DNA of 64,000 nucleotides. It comes from Bradyrhizobium sp. CCBAU 51627 (lineage in GTDB: Bacteria; Pseudomonadota; Alphaproteobacteria; Rhizobiales; Xanthobacteraceae). Below, piece after piece: positions 1 to 8,072 of this stretch (within the stretch, counting starts at the first letter, position 1; each line of letters opens with the position of its first letter). The stretch covers positions 310,001 to 374,000 of the forward strand of contig NZ_LBJG01000024.1 in assembly GCF_028128765.1 (NCBI RefSeq). Reading direction: 5' to 3'. Under the pieces are notes generated by a model, which was not told the origin of the DNA, did no database searches, and saw nothing but the letters and a program-made list of their open reading frames with translations. Both the position numbers and the translations under genes were made by a program.

Positions 1-154
1 CAATTTCCTCGGCATGGCCGGCCACCATCAAACCTTCCACACGCCCGCTGACGATCTCGGCACGACCGGCCCCGAGATTCTCGAACCGGTTGCCCGCGCC
101 TTCGTCGATGCCGTGCGGAAAATCGTCGAACGCGGCGACGCCGCGTTCAGATAG
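1..154 (+). CDS. C-terminal fragment, probable M28-family metallopeptidase
   Basis: Only the last 50 codons lie in the window, in the frame starting at base 2 and ending with TAG at 152-154. The tail contains FHTPADDLGT followed by a P-E-I-L-E-P-V-A-R-A-F helix. This resembles the end of M28 aminopeptidases, where a metal-ligand His sits in an H-T-P-x-D-D/T segment followed by a closing helix. The assignment rests on this one motif, so the family is an inference; substrate and location are unknown. It is convergent with the L,D-transpeptidase gene, whose stop codon lies a few bases away. Confidence 0.5.
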   Translation, partial: NFLGMAGHHQTFHTPADDLGTTGPEILEPVARAFVDAVRKIVERGDAAFR

Positions 155-156
155 CG

Positions 157-945
157 TCAGTTCTGGTAGAAGTAGTCGCGCGGTTGATAGTACTGGCGCG
201 GCTGCGGCTGATAGTAATAGCCCTGCTGGCCATAGCCCTGGTCGTAAGTTTGCTGCGGCTGCGGCAGTTGCTGGTAGACCTGCGCGCCATAGGGGCGGGT
301 GATCGGGCGCGGCGCCGGGTAGCGCGCGCCGGTGTCGCTGCCGTCCGCGGGATAGATGTAGTTGTCATCCTGCGGCATGTAGCGCCGTGCGGGCTGCATC
401 GGCGGCGTCAGGTTCACGGGATCGCCTGACGTTGCGTATTGCTGCTCGTCGGCGGGCTGCTGAGCGCGCGCGACCGCAGTGTTGGCGCGGCCGCGTGGGT
501 TGCGGGCCAGCGCCACCTGTGACGAGCCGGTCAGCGTCACCGTGGTGTTGAGCACGCCCTGCTCCTGCACCAGCGCATAGAGCGTCGAGGCGTTCTGGCG
601 CGACAGCCGCACGCAGCCATGCGAGGCGGGCGTGCCCAATCGTCCGACCGAGTCGGTGCCGTGGATGGCGTGCCCGATCTTGGTGAAGAAGATCGAATGC
701 GGCATCGGCGCGTCGTCGAATTCCTTGGAGTAGTGATCCTCCTCCATGCGGAAGGCGCGGAACGTTCCATTCGGCGTCTCACGCGAGGGGATGCCGGTCG
801 ACACCGGCCAGTGGTAGCGCGTGACGCCGTCGACCGCGACGGTCATCTGCTGATTGTTCTTGTCGATGGTAATGTCGACTTTGGCCTGCGCGGCGCCCGC
901 GCCCAAAAGCATCAGCGAAGTGAAAGCGATAAAAAATGTACGCAT
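157..945 (-). CDS. L,D-transpeptidase (YkuD domain), secreted
   Basis: A 262-residue protein, taking the ATG at 945, which is followed at once by a signal peptide (MRTFFIAF..., small residues AQA near 21). An in-frame start at 972 would put ten extra residues before it. The YkuD catalytic domain spans about residues 23-150. It has the HGTD His (near 95) and the SHGCVRLS nucleophile motif (Cys near 111). Such enzymes form 3-3 cross-links in peptidoglycan, or attach proteins to it, in the periplasm. The last 65 residues are a low-complexity Gln/Tyr/Pro tail (repeats such as YQQLPQPQQ and QGYYYQPQP), which is unusual for the catalytic fold and may be a wall- or protein-binding extension. Domain call is firm; the exact reaction is not known. 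Confidence 0.88.
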   Translation of the reverse strand: MRTFFIAFTSLMLLGAGAAQAKVDITIDKNNQQMTVAVDGVTRYHWPVSTGIPSRETPNGTFRAFRMEEDHYSKEFDDAPMPHSIFFTKIGHAIHGTDSVGRLGTPASHGCVRLSRQNASTLYALVQEQGVLNTTVTLTGSSQVALARNPRGRANTAVARAQQPADEQQYATSGDPVNLTPPMQPARRYMPQDDNYIYPADGSDTGARYPAPRPITRPYGAQVYQQLPQPQQTYDQGYGQQGYYYQPQPRQYYQPRDYFYQN

Positions 946-1316
946 CTGACGTCTGGCCTCCGGCCTGTTCACGCTAGACCATGATCCGGAAAAGTGCGTA
1001 GCGGTTTTCCGAAAGGACCATGCTCAAATCATAACACCGCGGCTCTCCGTCCCCGGCACGCACTATGCCTGCAATCCGGCTTTCGTTCCAGCGGCCTGCC
1101 TGCCCATCGTTAACGTGATGCCGGGCGTAAGCAAGGCCGCTTCGTGCCGTGCATGTCTCGGCGACGCTGACATTTTCGCGAGCGGGAGGTGTGTTCACGA
1201 CGCCGACAATTCGTCACAAAGGCGCAACCATTTCGCCGCTTCGAACGTTGACCATGCCTGCCCGACAGGTGGCTTTCGCCGCCGTTATTCCCGCCGTTAT
1301 TCCCTTGGGATTGAAA
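946..1316. repeat. 371-bp gene-less stretch with a dispersed palindromic element at about 978-1025
   Basis: No convincing coding frame is present between the divergent L,D-transpeptidase and glycine-zipper genes. Near the transpeptidase start lies a hairpin-like segment with CATGATCCGGAAAA on one side and TTTTCCGAAAGGACCATG on the other, separated by GTGCGTAGCGG. I recognise this as a common intergenic repeat type of Bradyrhizobium-like genomes, from memory and not from a search. The rest (about 1030-1316) should hold the promoters of both flanking genes, but I could not pick a convincing -35/-10 pair. Confidence 0.5.
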
Positions 1317-1640
1317 ATGAACAGAGCCCGTACCGCCGCCGCAGCCTTGCCGGCCAGCTTGCCCGTCGGCCTGCTGTTTGCAGCCGCTGCCGTCCTTCTC
1401 GCGCTGCTATCTCTGCCGCACGCCAGTCACGCCCAGGGCATCGTGCGCGGCGCCCAGGAAGGCTCCTATGAAGGCAACCGGATAGCCGGTCCCGTGGGCG
1501 GCGCAGTCGGAGGCGTCGTCGGTGCCGGTGTCGGTGGCGCCGTTGGCGCGGTCGAGGGCGTTTTCGGCATTCCCCACCATCGCTATCACCACTGCCGTGG
1601 GTACTACGATGGTTATCGTCACTTCCACTGCTATCGGTGA
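1317..1640 (+). CDS. Small exported glycine-zipper protein
   Basis: A 107-residue protein. The ATG at 1317 is chosen because it directly precedes a charged N-terminus and a long hydrophobic segment (residues about 8-38) ending in SHAQ, as in a signal peptide. An upstream extension of the frame lacks this logic. The centre is a glycine zipper (GGAVGGVVGAGVGGAVGAV, about residues 60-80), the pattern found in outer-membrane or membrane-inserting small proteins. The C-terminus is rich in His, Tyr and Cys (HHRYHHCRGYY). Function unknown; the zipper suggests helix packing in a membrane. Confidence 0.7.
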   Translation: MNRARTAAAALPASLPVGLLFAAAAVLLALLSLPHASHAQGIVRGAQEGSYEGNRIAGPVGGAVGGVVGAGVGGAVGAVEGVFGIPHHRYHHCRGYYDGYRHFHCYR

Positions 1641-1688
1641 TCGTCATTCCGGGCCCGCGCTACGCGCGCCCCGGAAGGACAATCGGGC
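1641..1688. repeat. Intergenic hairpin repeat between convergent genes
   Basis: GTCATTCCGGG and CCCGGAAGGAC form an inverted repeat around a GC-rich loop. It lies exactly between the stop codons of two convergent genes, where it could end transcription from both sides. It resembles one arm of the larger element found inside the helicase gene near 16.9 kb (shared core CATTCCGGG). Confidence 0.6.
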
Positions 1689-2450
1689 TCAGTTCTTCAG
1701 CCGGTATCCGGTTCGGAAGATCCACCAGATGATGGCCAGGCACACCACAAGGAACGCCGCCGTCATGCCGATGCTGACGGACACGCTGACATCGGCGATC
1801 TCGTAGAAGCTCCAGCGGAAGCCGGAGATCAGGTAGACGACCGGGTTGAGCAGCGCGACCGTGCGCCAGGTCGGCGGCAGCATGTCGATGGAATAGAAGC
1901 TGCCGCCGAGGAAGGTCAGCGGTGTCACGACCAGCATCGGGATCATCTGTAGCTTTTCGAAGCCGTCGGCCCAGATGCCGATGATGAAGCCGAACAGGCT
2001 GAACGTCACCGCCGTCAACACCAGGAAGGCCAGCATCCAGACCGGATGATGGATGTGCAGCGGCACGAACAGGCCGGCTGTCGCCAGGATGATCAGGCCG
2101 AGGATGATCGACTTGGTCGCGGCGGCGCCGACATAGCCGAGCACGATCTCGAAGTAAGAAATCGGCGCGGACAGGATCTCGTAGATCGTGCCGGTGAATT
2201 TCGGGAAGTAGATGCCGAACGAGGCGTTCGCGATGCTCTGCGTCAGCACCGAGAGCATGATCAGGCCCGGCACGATGAAGGTACCGTAGCTGACGCCCTC
2301 GACCTGGCTGATGCGCGAGCCGATCGCAGCGCCGAACACCACGAAATAGAGCGAGGTCGAGACGACGGGCGAGACGATGCTTTGCAGCAGCGTGCGCCAG
2401 GTGCGCGCCATTTCGAACAGATAGATGGCGCGGATGGCGCGGTGATTCAT
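1689..2450 (-). CDS. ABC-2 type transporter permease (YadH-like)
   Basis: A 253-residue integral membrane protein with about six hydrophobic segments and the ABC-2 permease layout: a short cytoplasmic N-terminus (MNHRAIRAIYLFEMARTWR), a first membrane segment ending in FGAAIGSRI, and the conserved FLGGSFYSIDMLP segment before the last helices. It overlaps the ATPase gene by four bases (ATGA), so the two are translationally coupled and form one exporter. The family includes YadH and NodJ; the cargo is unknown. The pair sits among envelope-related genes, but substrate prediction would be guesswork. Confidence 0.85.
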   Translation of the reverse strand: MNHRAIRAIYLFEMARTWRTLLQSIVSPVVSTSLYFVVFGAAIGSRISQVEGVSYGTFIVPGLIMLSVLTQSIANASFGIYFPKFTGTIYEILSAPISYFEIVLGYVGAAATKSIILGLIILATAGLFVPLHIHHPVWMLAFLVLTAVTFSLFGFIIGIWADGFEKLQMIPMLVVTPLTFLGGSFYSIDMLPPTWRTVALLNPVVYLISGFRWSFYEIADVSVSVSIGMTAAFLVVCLAIIWWIFRTGYRLKN

Positions 2451-3370
2451 GACGTCCTCACGAGGTCGACGAAGATGTCCTCGAGCGACGATTGGGTCGT
2501 GTCGAGATCGTTGAAGCGGATGCCGGCGGCGCGGAGATCGCTGAGCAGGCTGGTGATGCCGGTGCGCTCGCCCTTGGTGTCGTAGTCGTAGACCAGCGTT
2601 GCGCCGCCGTCGCAGAGGTCGAGCTCGTACTGGGCGAGACCGTCGGGCAGCGCGCCGAGCTTACCCTGCAAATGCAGTGTCAGCCGCTTCTTGCCGAGCT
2701 TCTGCATCAAGGTCGTCTTGTCCTCGACAAGCACGATCTCGCCCTTGTTGATGACGCCGATACGGTCGGCCATCTCCTCGGCTTCCTCGATGTAATGCGT
2801 AGTCAGGATGATGGTGACGCCGGACTGCTGAAGGGTGCGCACCACCTCCCACATGCCCTTGCGCAGCTCGACGTCGACACCGGCGGTGGGCTCGTCCAGG
2901 AACAGGATCTGCGGCTCGTGCGACAGCGCCTTGGCGATCATCACGCGGCGCTTCATGCCGCCGGACAGCGTGATGATCTTGTTGTCCTTCTTGTCCCAGA
3001 GCGAGAGGTCCTTCAGGATCTTCTCGATATGGGCGGGGTTCTTCGGCTTGCCGAACAGGCCGCGGGAGAAGCTCACGGTCGCCCACACGCTCTCGAAGGC
3101 GTCGGTGTGCAATTCCTGCGGTACGAGGCCGATCAGCGAGCGCGCCTTGCGGTAGGAGGTCTGGATGTCCTCGCCGCCGACCAGGACGCGGCCCTCGCTG
3201 GGATTGGCGATGCCGCAGATGATCGAGATTAGCGTGGTCTTGCCCGCGCCGTTCGGCCCGAGCAGCGCAAAAATCTCGCCGCGCTTGATGTCGAGATTGA
3301 CGTTCTTGAGCGCCTTGAAGCCGGACCCATAGGTCTTCGACAGATTGGCGACGGAAATGATGGAGGACAT
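2447..3370 (-). CDS. ABC transporter ATP-binding protein (YadG-like)
   Basis: A 307-residue ATPase. The ATG at 3370 (MSSIISVANLSKTYG) is chosen because the ABC fold starts directly after it; the longer frame adds 57 residues of unconserved sequence. Motifs: Walker A GPNGAGKTT (about 38-46), Q-loop in LVPQEL, signature LSGGMKRR, Walker B ILFLDEPT, and the switch His in TTHY. The last 80 residues are a C-terminal extension typical of ABC-2 ATPases. It energises the permease encoded just downstream, with a four-base overlap. It is homologous to YadG; no substrate can be read from the sequence. Confidence 0.9.
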   Translation of the reverse strand: MSSIISVANLSKTYGSGFKALKNVNLDIKRGEIFALLGPNGAGKTTLISIICGIANPSEGRVLVGGEDIQTSYRKARSLIGLVPQELHTDAFESVWATVSFSRGLFGKPKNPAHIEKILKDLSLWDKKDNKIITLSGGMKRRVMIAKALSHEPQILFLDEPTAGVDVELRKGMWEVVRTLQQSGVTIILTTHYIEEAEEMADRIGVINKGEIVLVEDKTTLMQKLGKKRLTLHLQGKLGALPDGLAQYELDLCDGGATLVYDYDTKGERTGITSLLSDLRAAGIRFNDLDTTQSSLEDIFVDLVRTS

Positions 3371-3649
3371 GGTGGCCGGTGAGGTGGGGAAGGGGGACGC
3401 CGGAAACCGCCCTCTGGCGGGCGGAGACAGCGGAGCCCTGAAATAGGAATGGCGTTGCCCGCCCGCAATTGCCCGGAGAAAAATGGTCTCAAAACAGGCC
3501 ATTCGGTGGCAAGCTTCGGACAAGTGTTGCGCGATGGTCACGGATTGCGGCGAAGATCGCCGTTCACGCGGCTCTTTGTTGCGTCTGCGAGCAGGCCGTG
3601 GCTACGATTCCGGCCAGTCGCGAACGTATGTCCCCAGGGAAAACAATCG

Positions 3650-4369
3650 ATGAGACCGAACGGCCGTCACACCGCCGGCGCCAGCCAGTTGTCCACCTTC
3701 GGCCTGTGGGCGATCTGCCTGCTCCTGCTGTCAGCTGTTGCCATGAACCCGACCACCGCCAAGGCCGCGCCGAGCCAGGCGGCTGCGACCACCCACGTCT
3801 ATCTGCTGCGCGGCGTGCTCAACATCTTCTCGCTCGGGCTCGATACGATCGGCGCCCGGCTCGAGGCCCAGGGCATCCCGGTGACGGTTGCGAATTTCGT
3901 GTCCTGGTCCTCGCTCGCCGATGAGGCCGCAGCGAATTACAAGGCCGGCCGCATCAAGACCATCGTGCTGGTCGGACACTCCTCGGGCGCGACAGCCCTG
4001 CCCGACATGATCGCCAAGCTCAACCACCTCGGCGTTCCCGTGAAGCTCGCGATCGGGCTCGACTCCGTGTTCAAGACCAAGCTGTCGACCGGCGCCGAGC
4101 GCTACATCAACATCTATATTGGCGACGGTCCCGGCGAGCCGGTGCGGGCCGCTGCCGGTTTCCGCGGCAAGCTCGACAATGTCGACGTGCGCGGAAGCGG
4201 CGTCGGCCACATCACCATTGACAAGAACGAGGCGATCCAGCGCCGCGTGATCGCCGAGATTGACGCTGCGATCACACGTTCGCGCGGCCCGGCGGCCCCA
4301 ATCGCCGCACCCGTTGCCGCCCCGCGGACCGCGCGCTCCGCGGCGGCTGTGGCCCCGACGAGGAACTGA
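3650..4369 (+). CDS. Secreted alpha/beta-hydrolase-fold protein, first of a tandem pair
   Basis: A 239-residue protein. The ATG at 3650 is chosen because it is followed by about 20 residues and then a hydrophobic export segment (WAICLLLLSAVAM...AKAA). The mature part has the nucleophile elbow VGHSSGA (Ser is the likely nucleophile), an Asp in GLDSVF and a late His in GVGHITID, a full candidate catalytic triad. The Ala/Pro/Arg-rich C-terminus is low complexity. It is clearly paralogous to the next gene (compare YLLRGVLNIFSLGLD with YLFRGAMGPIFSTGMD). Likely a periplasmic esterase or lipase-like enzyme; substrate unknown. The 279-bp upstream region holds no other gene that I can support. Confidence 0.7.
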   Translation: MRPNGRHTAGASQLSTFGLWAICLLLLSAVAMNPTTAKAAPSQAAATTHVYLLRGVLNIFSLGLDTIGARLEAQGIPVTVANFVSWSSLADEAAANYKAGRIKTIVLVGHSSGATALPDMIAKLNHLGVPVKLAIGLDSVFKTKLSTGAERYINIYIGDGPGEPVRAAAGFRGKLDNVDVRGSGVGHITIDKNEAIQRRVIAEIDAAITRSRGPAAPIAAPVAAPRTARSAAAVAPTRN

Positions 4370-4481
4370 CGGCGGCGCGCGGCGCCGGATCAGGTTCCGT
4401 GCCCCAAATTCCACCCAATCGAGGGTCACTAAGCGCCGCGGTGGAGGGCGTTTGCCCTGCTGTGGTGGGACTGCGGACTTG

Positions 4482-5435
4482 ATGATTGATCCAAGGCGAC
4501 TTGTGGTGTTGGCGGCGGTCGCACTGCTCGCCTTGCCCCCCGGATTGGCCGCGGCCTCGCCTGCCAAGTCGAAGCGCGCGGCCCTGACCACCGTCGCGTC
4601 GCCGCCTCCCGCTCCGCTATTCGAGCCGCTGCCGCCACCGAAGATCTACCTGTTCCGCGGCGCGATGGGGCCGATCTTCTCGACCGGCATGGATCGGCTC
4701 GGCGAGAAGCTGACAAAGGCCGGCCTTTCGGCCGACGTCTACGAATTCACCCTGTGCCGGCTGATCGGCAACCGCGCCATCGCCAGCTACAAGGAAAGCC
4801 CGGCGCCGATCGTGCTGATCGGCCACTCCATGGGCGGGCTGTGCTCGGTGATCATCTCGGAGATGGCCGCCAAGGAGAACATTCCGATCAGCCTCGTCAT
4901 CACCATCGACCCCGCGCATGCGACCGATGACGTGCCGCTCAATGTCGAGCGCTTCATCAACATCTTCCTCTCCGACAGCGTGCTCGGCGGCGGCGACGTG
5001 GTGGCGGTGCCCGGCTTCCGCGGCCACTATGCGAGCTACGACCTGAAAGAGAACAGCCGCGTCTCTCACATCAACATCGAGAAGTCGGACGATATCCATC
5101 GTCAGATCGTCGAGATGGTGACACAGCTGCCACGCATACCGCCGCAGACGCAGGAGGATGCGGTGCCGCTGCGCTATCTCGTGCCCGCCGATACTCTGGT
5201 CGAATTGTGGGACAGCGGCGTGCGTTTGCCGGTACGCGCGGGAGACACGATGGAAAGCATCGCCGCAGCCAATCGCGTGCCGGTCTGGGCGATCGCGCAA
5301 AGCAACTCGCTGCCCGAGAACGCAACGCTCACCCCGGGGCAGTCGATCATCGTGCCGCGGCACTTGACGCCGCCGGATGCCGCGGCTGCGATGGCGGTGC
5401 CGCCGCCGGCGGCACCTTCAGGGCGGAAGAAGTAG
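4482..5435 (+). CDS. Secreted alpha/beta-hydrolase-fold protein with C-terminal LysM domain
   Basis: A 317-residue protein starting at ATG 4482, just before a signal-peptide-like segment (LVVLAAVALLALPPGLAAA). The hydrolase part carries GHSMGG (nucleophile Ser), TIDPAHATDD (acid) and VSHINIE (His). After about residue 225 it adds a LysM-type module (RAGDTMESIAAANRVP ... LTPGQSIIVP), which binds N-acetylglucosamine polymers such as peptidoglycan. It is a diverged tandem copy of the preceding gene, 112 bp away in the same direction. The LysM module suggests that this copy is held at the cell wall, whereas its neighbour is free. Biochemical role unknown. Confidence 0.75.
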   Translation: MIDPRRLVVLAAVALLALPPGLAAASPAKSKRAALTTVASPPPAPLFEPLPPPKIYLFRGAMGPIFSTGMDRLGEKLTKAGLSADVYEFTLCRLIGNRAIASYKESPAPIVLIGHSMGGLCSVIISEMAAKENIPISLVITIDPAHATDDVPLNVERFINIFLSDSVLGGGDVVAVPGFRGHYASYDLKENSRVSHINIEKSDDIHRQIVEMVTQLPRIPPQTQEDAVPLRYLVPADTLVELWDSGVRLPVRAGDTMESIAAANRVPVWAIAQSNSLPENATLTPGQSIIVPRHLTPPDAAAAMAVPPPAAPSGRKK

Positions 5436-5443
5436 GTTTTTAC

Positions 5444-6517
5444 TCACACGTTCGAACCGTGGATCGCGTCGATCACGGCGTCGGTGACGTCCTTCGTTGT
5501 CGCCTTGCCGCCGACGTCAGGCGTCAGCACGCCGGCCGCGCAGACCTGCTCGACCGCCTTCATCAGCCGCGCGGCTGCATCCTTTTCGCCGAGATGCTCG
5601 AGCATCTGCGCGCCGGTCCAGAACGTCGCGACCGGGTTGGCGATGCCCTTGCCGGTGATGTCGAAGGCCGAGCCGTGGATCGGCTCGAACATCGAGGGGA
5701 AGCGGCGCTGTGGATCGATGTTGCCGGTCGGCGCCACGCCGAGGCTACCGGCCAGCGCGCCGGCGAGGTCGGAGAGGATGTCGGCGTGCAAATTGGTCGC
5801 GACGATGGTGTCGAGGCTCTTCGGGTGCAGCGTCATGCGCACCGTCATGGCGTCGACCAGCATCTTGTCCCAGGTCACATCGGGAAATTCGGCCGCGACC
5901 TCGGCGGCGATCTCGTCCCACATCACCATGCCGTGGCGTTGCGCGTTCGACTTGGTCACGACGGTCAGGAATTTGCGCGGGCGCGACTGCGCGAGTTGGA
6001 AGGCATAGCGCATGATCCTGCTGACGCCGACGCGGGTGAACACCGCGACTTCCGTGCCGACCTCTTCCGGCAAGCCCTTGTGCGCGCGACCGCCCATGCC
6101 GGCATATTCGCCTTCCGAATTCTCGCGCACGATCACCCAGTCGAGGTCGCCGACCCCCACATTGCGCAGCGGCGAGGCCACGCCCGGCAGGATCTTGGTC
6201 GGCCGCACGTTGGCGTATTGGTCAAAACCCTGGCAGATCGGCAGCCGCAGGCCCCACAGCGTGATGTGATCGGGCACGTCGGGAGCACCGACCGCGCCGA
6301 AATAGATCGCGTCGAACTTCTTGAGCTCGGCGAGGCCGTCGGCCGGCATCATCACGCCGTGCTTCTTGTAATAATCCGAGCCCCAGTCGAACATTTTGAC
6401 GTTGAAGGCGAGGTCGCCGCTGCGCTTGGCCAGCGCCTCCAGCACGCGCACGCCGGCCGAGATGACCTCGGGGCCGATGCCATCGGCGGGAATGGCTGCG
6501 ATCGAATGAGTGCGCAT
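5444..6517 (-). CDS. ttuC: Tartrate/D-malate dehydrogenase family decarboxylating dehydrogenase
   Basis: A 357-residue protein of the isocitrate/isopropylmalate dehydrogenase superfamily. It has the N-terminal PADGIGPEV, the substrate-loop segment YANVRPTKILPG, the catalytic Lys region VVTKSNAQRHGMV, and the metal-binding helix NLHADILSDLAGALAGSLG with its Asp ligands. The DWGSDYYKKHG segment and overall length fit the TtuC/D-malate subgroup, which oxidises tartrate or D-malate with NAD. The gene lies 21 bp downstream of an ACS-family MFS carrier in the same direction, consistent with uptake plus oxidation of a dicarboxylate. The symbol reflects family only; substrate specificity between tartrate and D-malate is not decided. 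Confidence 0.82.
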   Translation of the reverse strand: MRTHSIAAIPADGIGPEVISAGVRVLEALAKRSGDLAFNVKMFDWGSDYYKKHGVMMPADGLAELKKFDAIYFGAVGAPDVPDHITLWGLRLPICQGFDQYANVRPTKILPGVASPLRNVGVGDLDWVIVRENSEGEYAGMGGRAHKGLPEEVGTEVAVFTRVGVSRIMRYAFQLAQSRPRKFLTVVTKSNAQRHGMVMWDEIAAEVAAEFPDVTWDKMLVDAMTVRMTLHPKSLDTIVATNLHADILSDLAGALAGSLGVAPTGNIDPQRRFPSMFEPIHGSAFDITGKGIANPVATFWTGAQMLEHLGEKDAAARLMKAVEQVCAAGVLTPDVGGKATTKDVTDAVIDAIHGSNV

Positions 6518-6538
6518 CAGAATGCTCCGTTTGACAGA

Positions 6539-7837
6539 TCAGTGGGATTGCGGGACGGGTGCGACGGGCGCGGTTTTCGCGCGCGACAATAGCAGGGTCA
6601 GGACCGCGGAGAGAACAAGCAGGCCGCTGACGAAATAAAGCCCGCCGACAAAGCTGCCGGTCCGATCCTTGATCCAGCCGATCATGGCGGGACCGACGAA
6701 TCCGCCGAGATTGCCGATCGAATTGATGGTGGCGATGCCTGCCGCGGCAGCTGGGCCGGACAGGAACAGCGTCGGCATGCTCCACAGTGGCGGTTTTGCC
6801 GAGGAGATGCCGATGTTCACGAGCGTCAGCGCAGCGAGGACCGCGACCACTCCGGCCGCAAGGCCCGCATAGGCAAGGCCCGCGGCCGAGAGCAGGCAGG
6901 CAAGCACGACATGCCAGGTGCGCTCGCCGGTGCGGTCCGAGTGCCGCGCCCACAGCACCATGGCGACGACGGCGGCGGTGGCCGGTAGCGCGTTGAGGAA
7001 GCCCACCTGGAGCGAGGACAATCCGAATTGCTTGATGATCTGCGGCGCCCAGACGCCAAGCGTGTAGAGGCCAGCCGAAGTACCGAAATAAATCAGCGAC
7101 AGCGCCAGCACGCGCGGATCGGCAAGCCCGCGCCAGATACTGTGGCTCGCAGTCGCGGCTTTGCGGGTGGTCTCTTCGTTCATGGTCTCGACCAGCCAGC
7201 GGCGCTCGTCTTCGCGGAGCCATTTCGCCTTCTCGGGGCGATCAGTGAGAAAGGCCAGCACGACGAAGCCGAGAAGCACGGCCGGCAGCGCCTCCAGCAA
7301 GAACAACCACTGCCAGCCCCTTAAGCCGAGCATTCCGTTCATTTCCAAGAACGCCCCGGAGACCGGCGAACCCAGCACGGTCGAAAGCGGTGCGGCGGCC
7401 ATGAACAGCGCCGTCACGGCGGCGCGCTGGCGCGCCGGGAACCAGTAGGAGAGATAGAGGATGATGCCGGGAAAGAAGCCGGCCTCGGCGACGCCGAGCA
7501 GAAAACGCAGGATGTGGAAGCTGGTCGGCCCTTGCACGAAGGCCATCGCTGCCGAGATCAGACCCCAGGTGATCATCACCCGCGCGATCCAGATCCGCGC
7601 ACCGACCTTGTGCAGGATGATGTTGGACGGTACCTCGAACAGGAAATAGCCCCAGAAGAAGATGCCGGCGCCAAAGCCGTAGACGGTCGGCGACAGGCCG
7701 ATGTCCTTGTTCATCGTCAGCGAGGCGAAGCCGATGTTGACGCGGTCGATGAAGGCCACGAAGTAGAGCAGCATGATGAAGGGGACGATGCGCCAGGTGA
7801 TTTTGCGCAGCACGCGCGTCTGAATCTCGCTCGTCAC
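6539..7837 (-). CDS. MFS transporter, anion:cation symporter (ACS) family, tartrate carrier-like
   Basis: A 432-residue protein with about twelve membrane segments. The start is a GTG at 7837. ACS-family marks are FIDRVNIGFA in the first helix region, FEVPSNIILHKVGAR after helix two and GVAEAGFFPGIILYLSYWFP in helix four to five. The closest functional class by motif and by neighbour is the tartrate/phthalate/hexuronate carrier group. It lies directly upstream of the tartrate/D-malate dehydrogenase gene and divergent from a LysR regulator gene, a normal arrangement for an inducible uptake and catabolism unit. Confidence 0.85.
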   Translation of the reverse strand: MTSEIQTRVLRKITWRIVPFIMLLYFVAFIDRVNIGFASLTMNKDIGLSPTVYGFGAGIFFWGYFLFEVPSNIILHKVGARIWIARVMITWGLISAAMAFVQGPTSFHILRFLLGVAEAGFFPGIILYLSYWFPARQRAAVTALFMAAAPLSTVLGSPVSGAFLEMNGMLGLRGWQWLFLLEALPAVLLGFVVLAFLTDRPEKAKWLREDERRWLVETMNEETTRKAATASHSIWRGLADPRVLALSLIYFGTSAGLYTLGVWAPQIIKQFGLSSLQVGFLNALPATAAVVAMVLWARHSDRTGERTWHVVLACLLSAAGLAYAGLAAGVVAVLAALTLVNIGISSAKPPLWSMPTLFLSGPAAAAGIATINSIGNLGGFVGPAMIGWIKDRTGSFVGGLYFVSGLLVLSAVLTLLLSRAKTAPVAPVPQSH

Positions 7838-7961
7838 CCCTGGCTTCCTCCAATTCCGGCTTCTCGTTGTGAGGCGGCAAGCCTAGACGGGAGCAGCAGG
7901 GGGACTCAATCGGCGCTGGTTTATACAAAAAAATGATATAATCCTTCTTAGGTCGCCCCGA

Positions 7962-8045
7962 CGTCATGGCGGGGCTTGACCCGGCCATCCACTCCTTTCC
8001 CGCGCCGCAAGAACGTGGATGCCCGTGACAAGCCCGGGCATGACG
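7962..8045. repeat. Intergenic inverted-repeat element (about 84 bp)
   Basis: Two arms of about 31 bases face each other. The left arm begins CGTCATGGCGGGGCTTGAC, the right arm ends with CAAGCCCGGGCATGACG, and both end inwards in a copy of ATCCAC/GTGGAT. Transcribed RNA would fold into one long hairpin. It lies between the MFS carrier and LysR genes, where the shared regulatory region is expected. The GTCATGGC...GGGCTTG type is common between genes in Bradyrhizobium and Rhodopseudomonas, recalled from general knowledge. Confidence 0.7.
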
Positions 8046-8072
8046 ATCGCGTGTAGACGAGAGGATCGGCGA

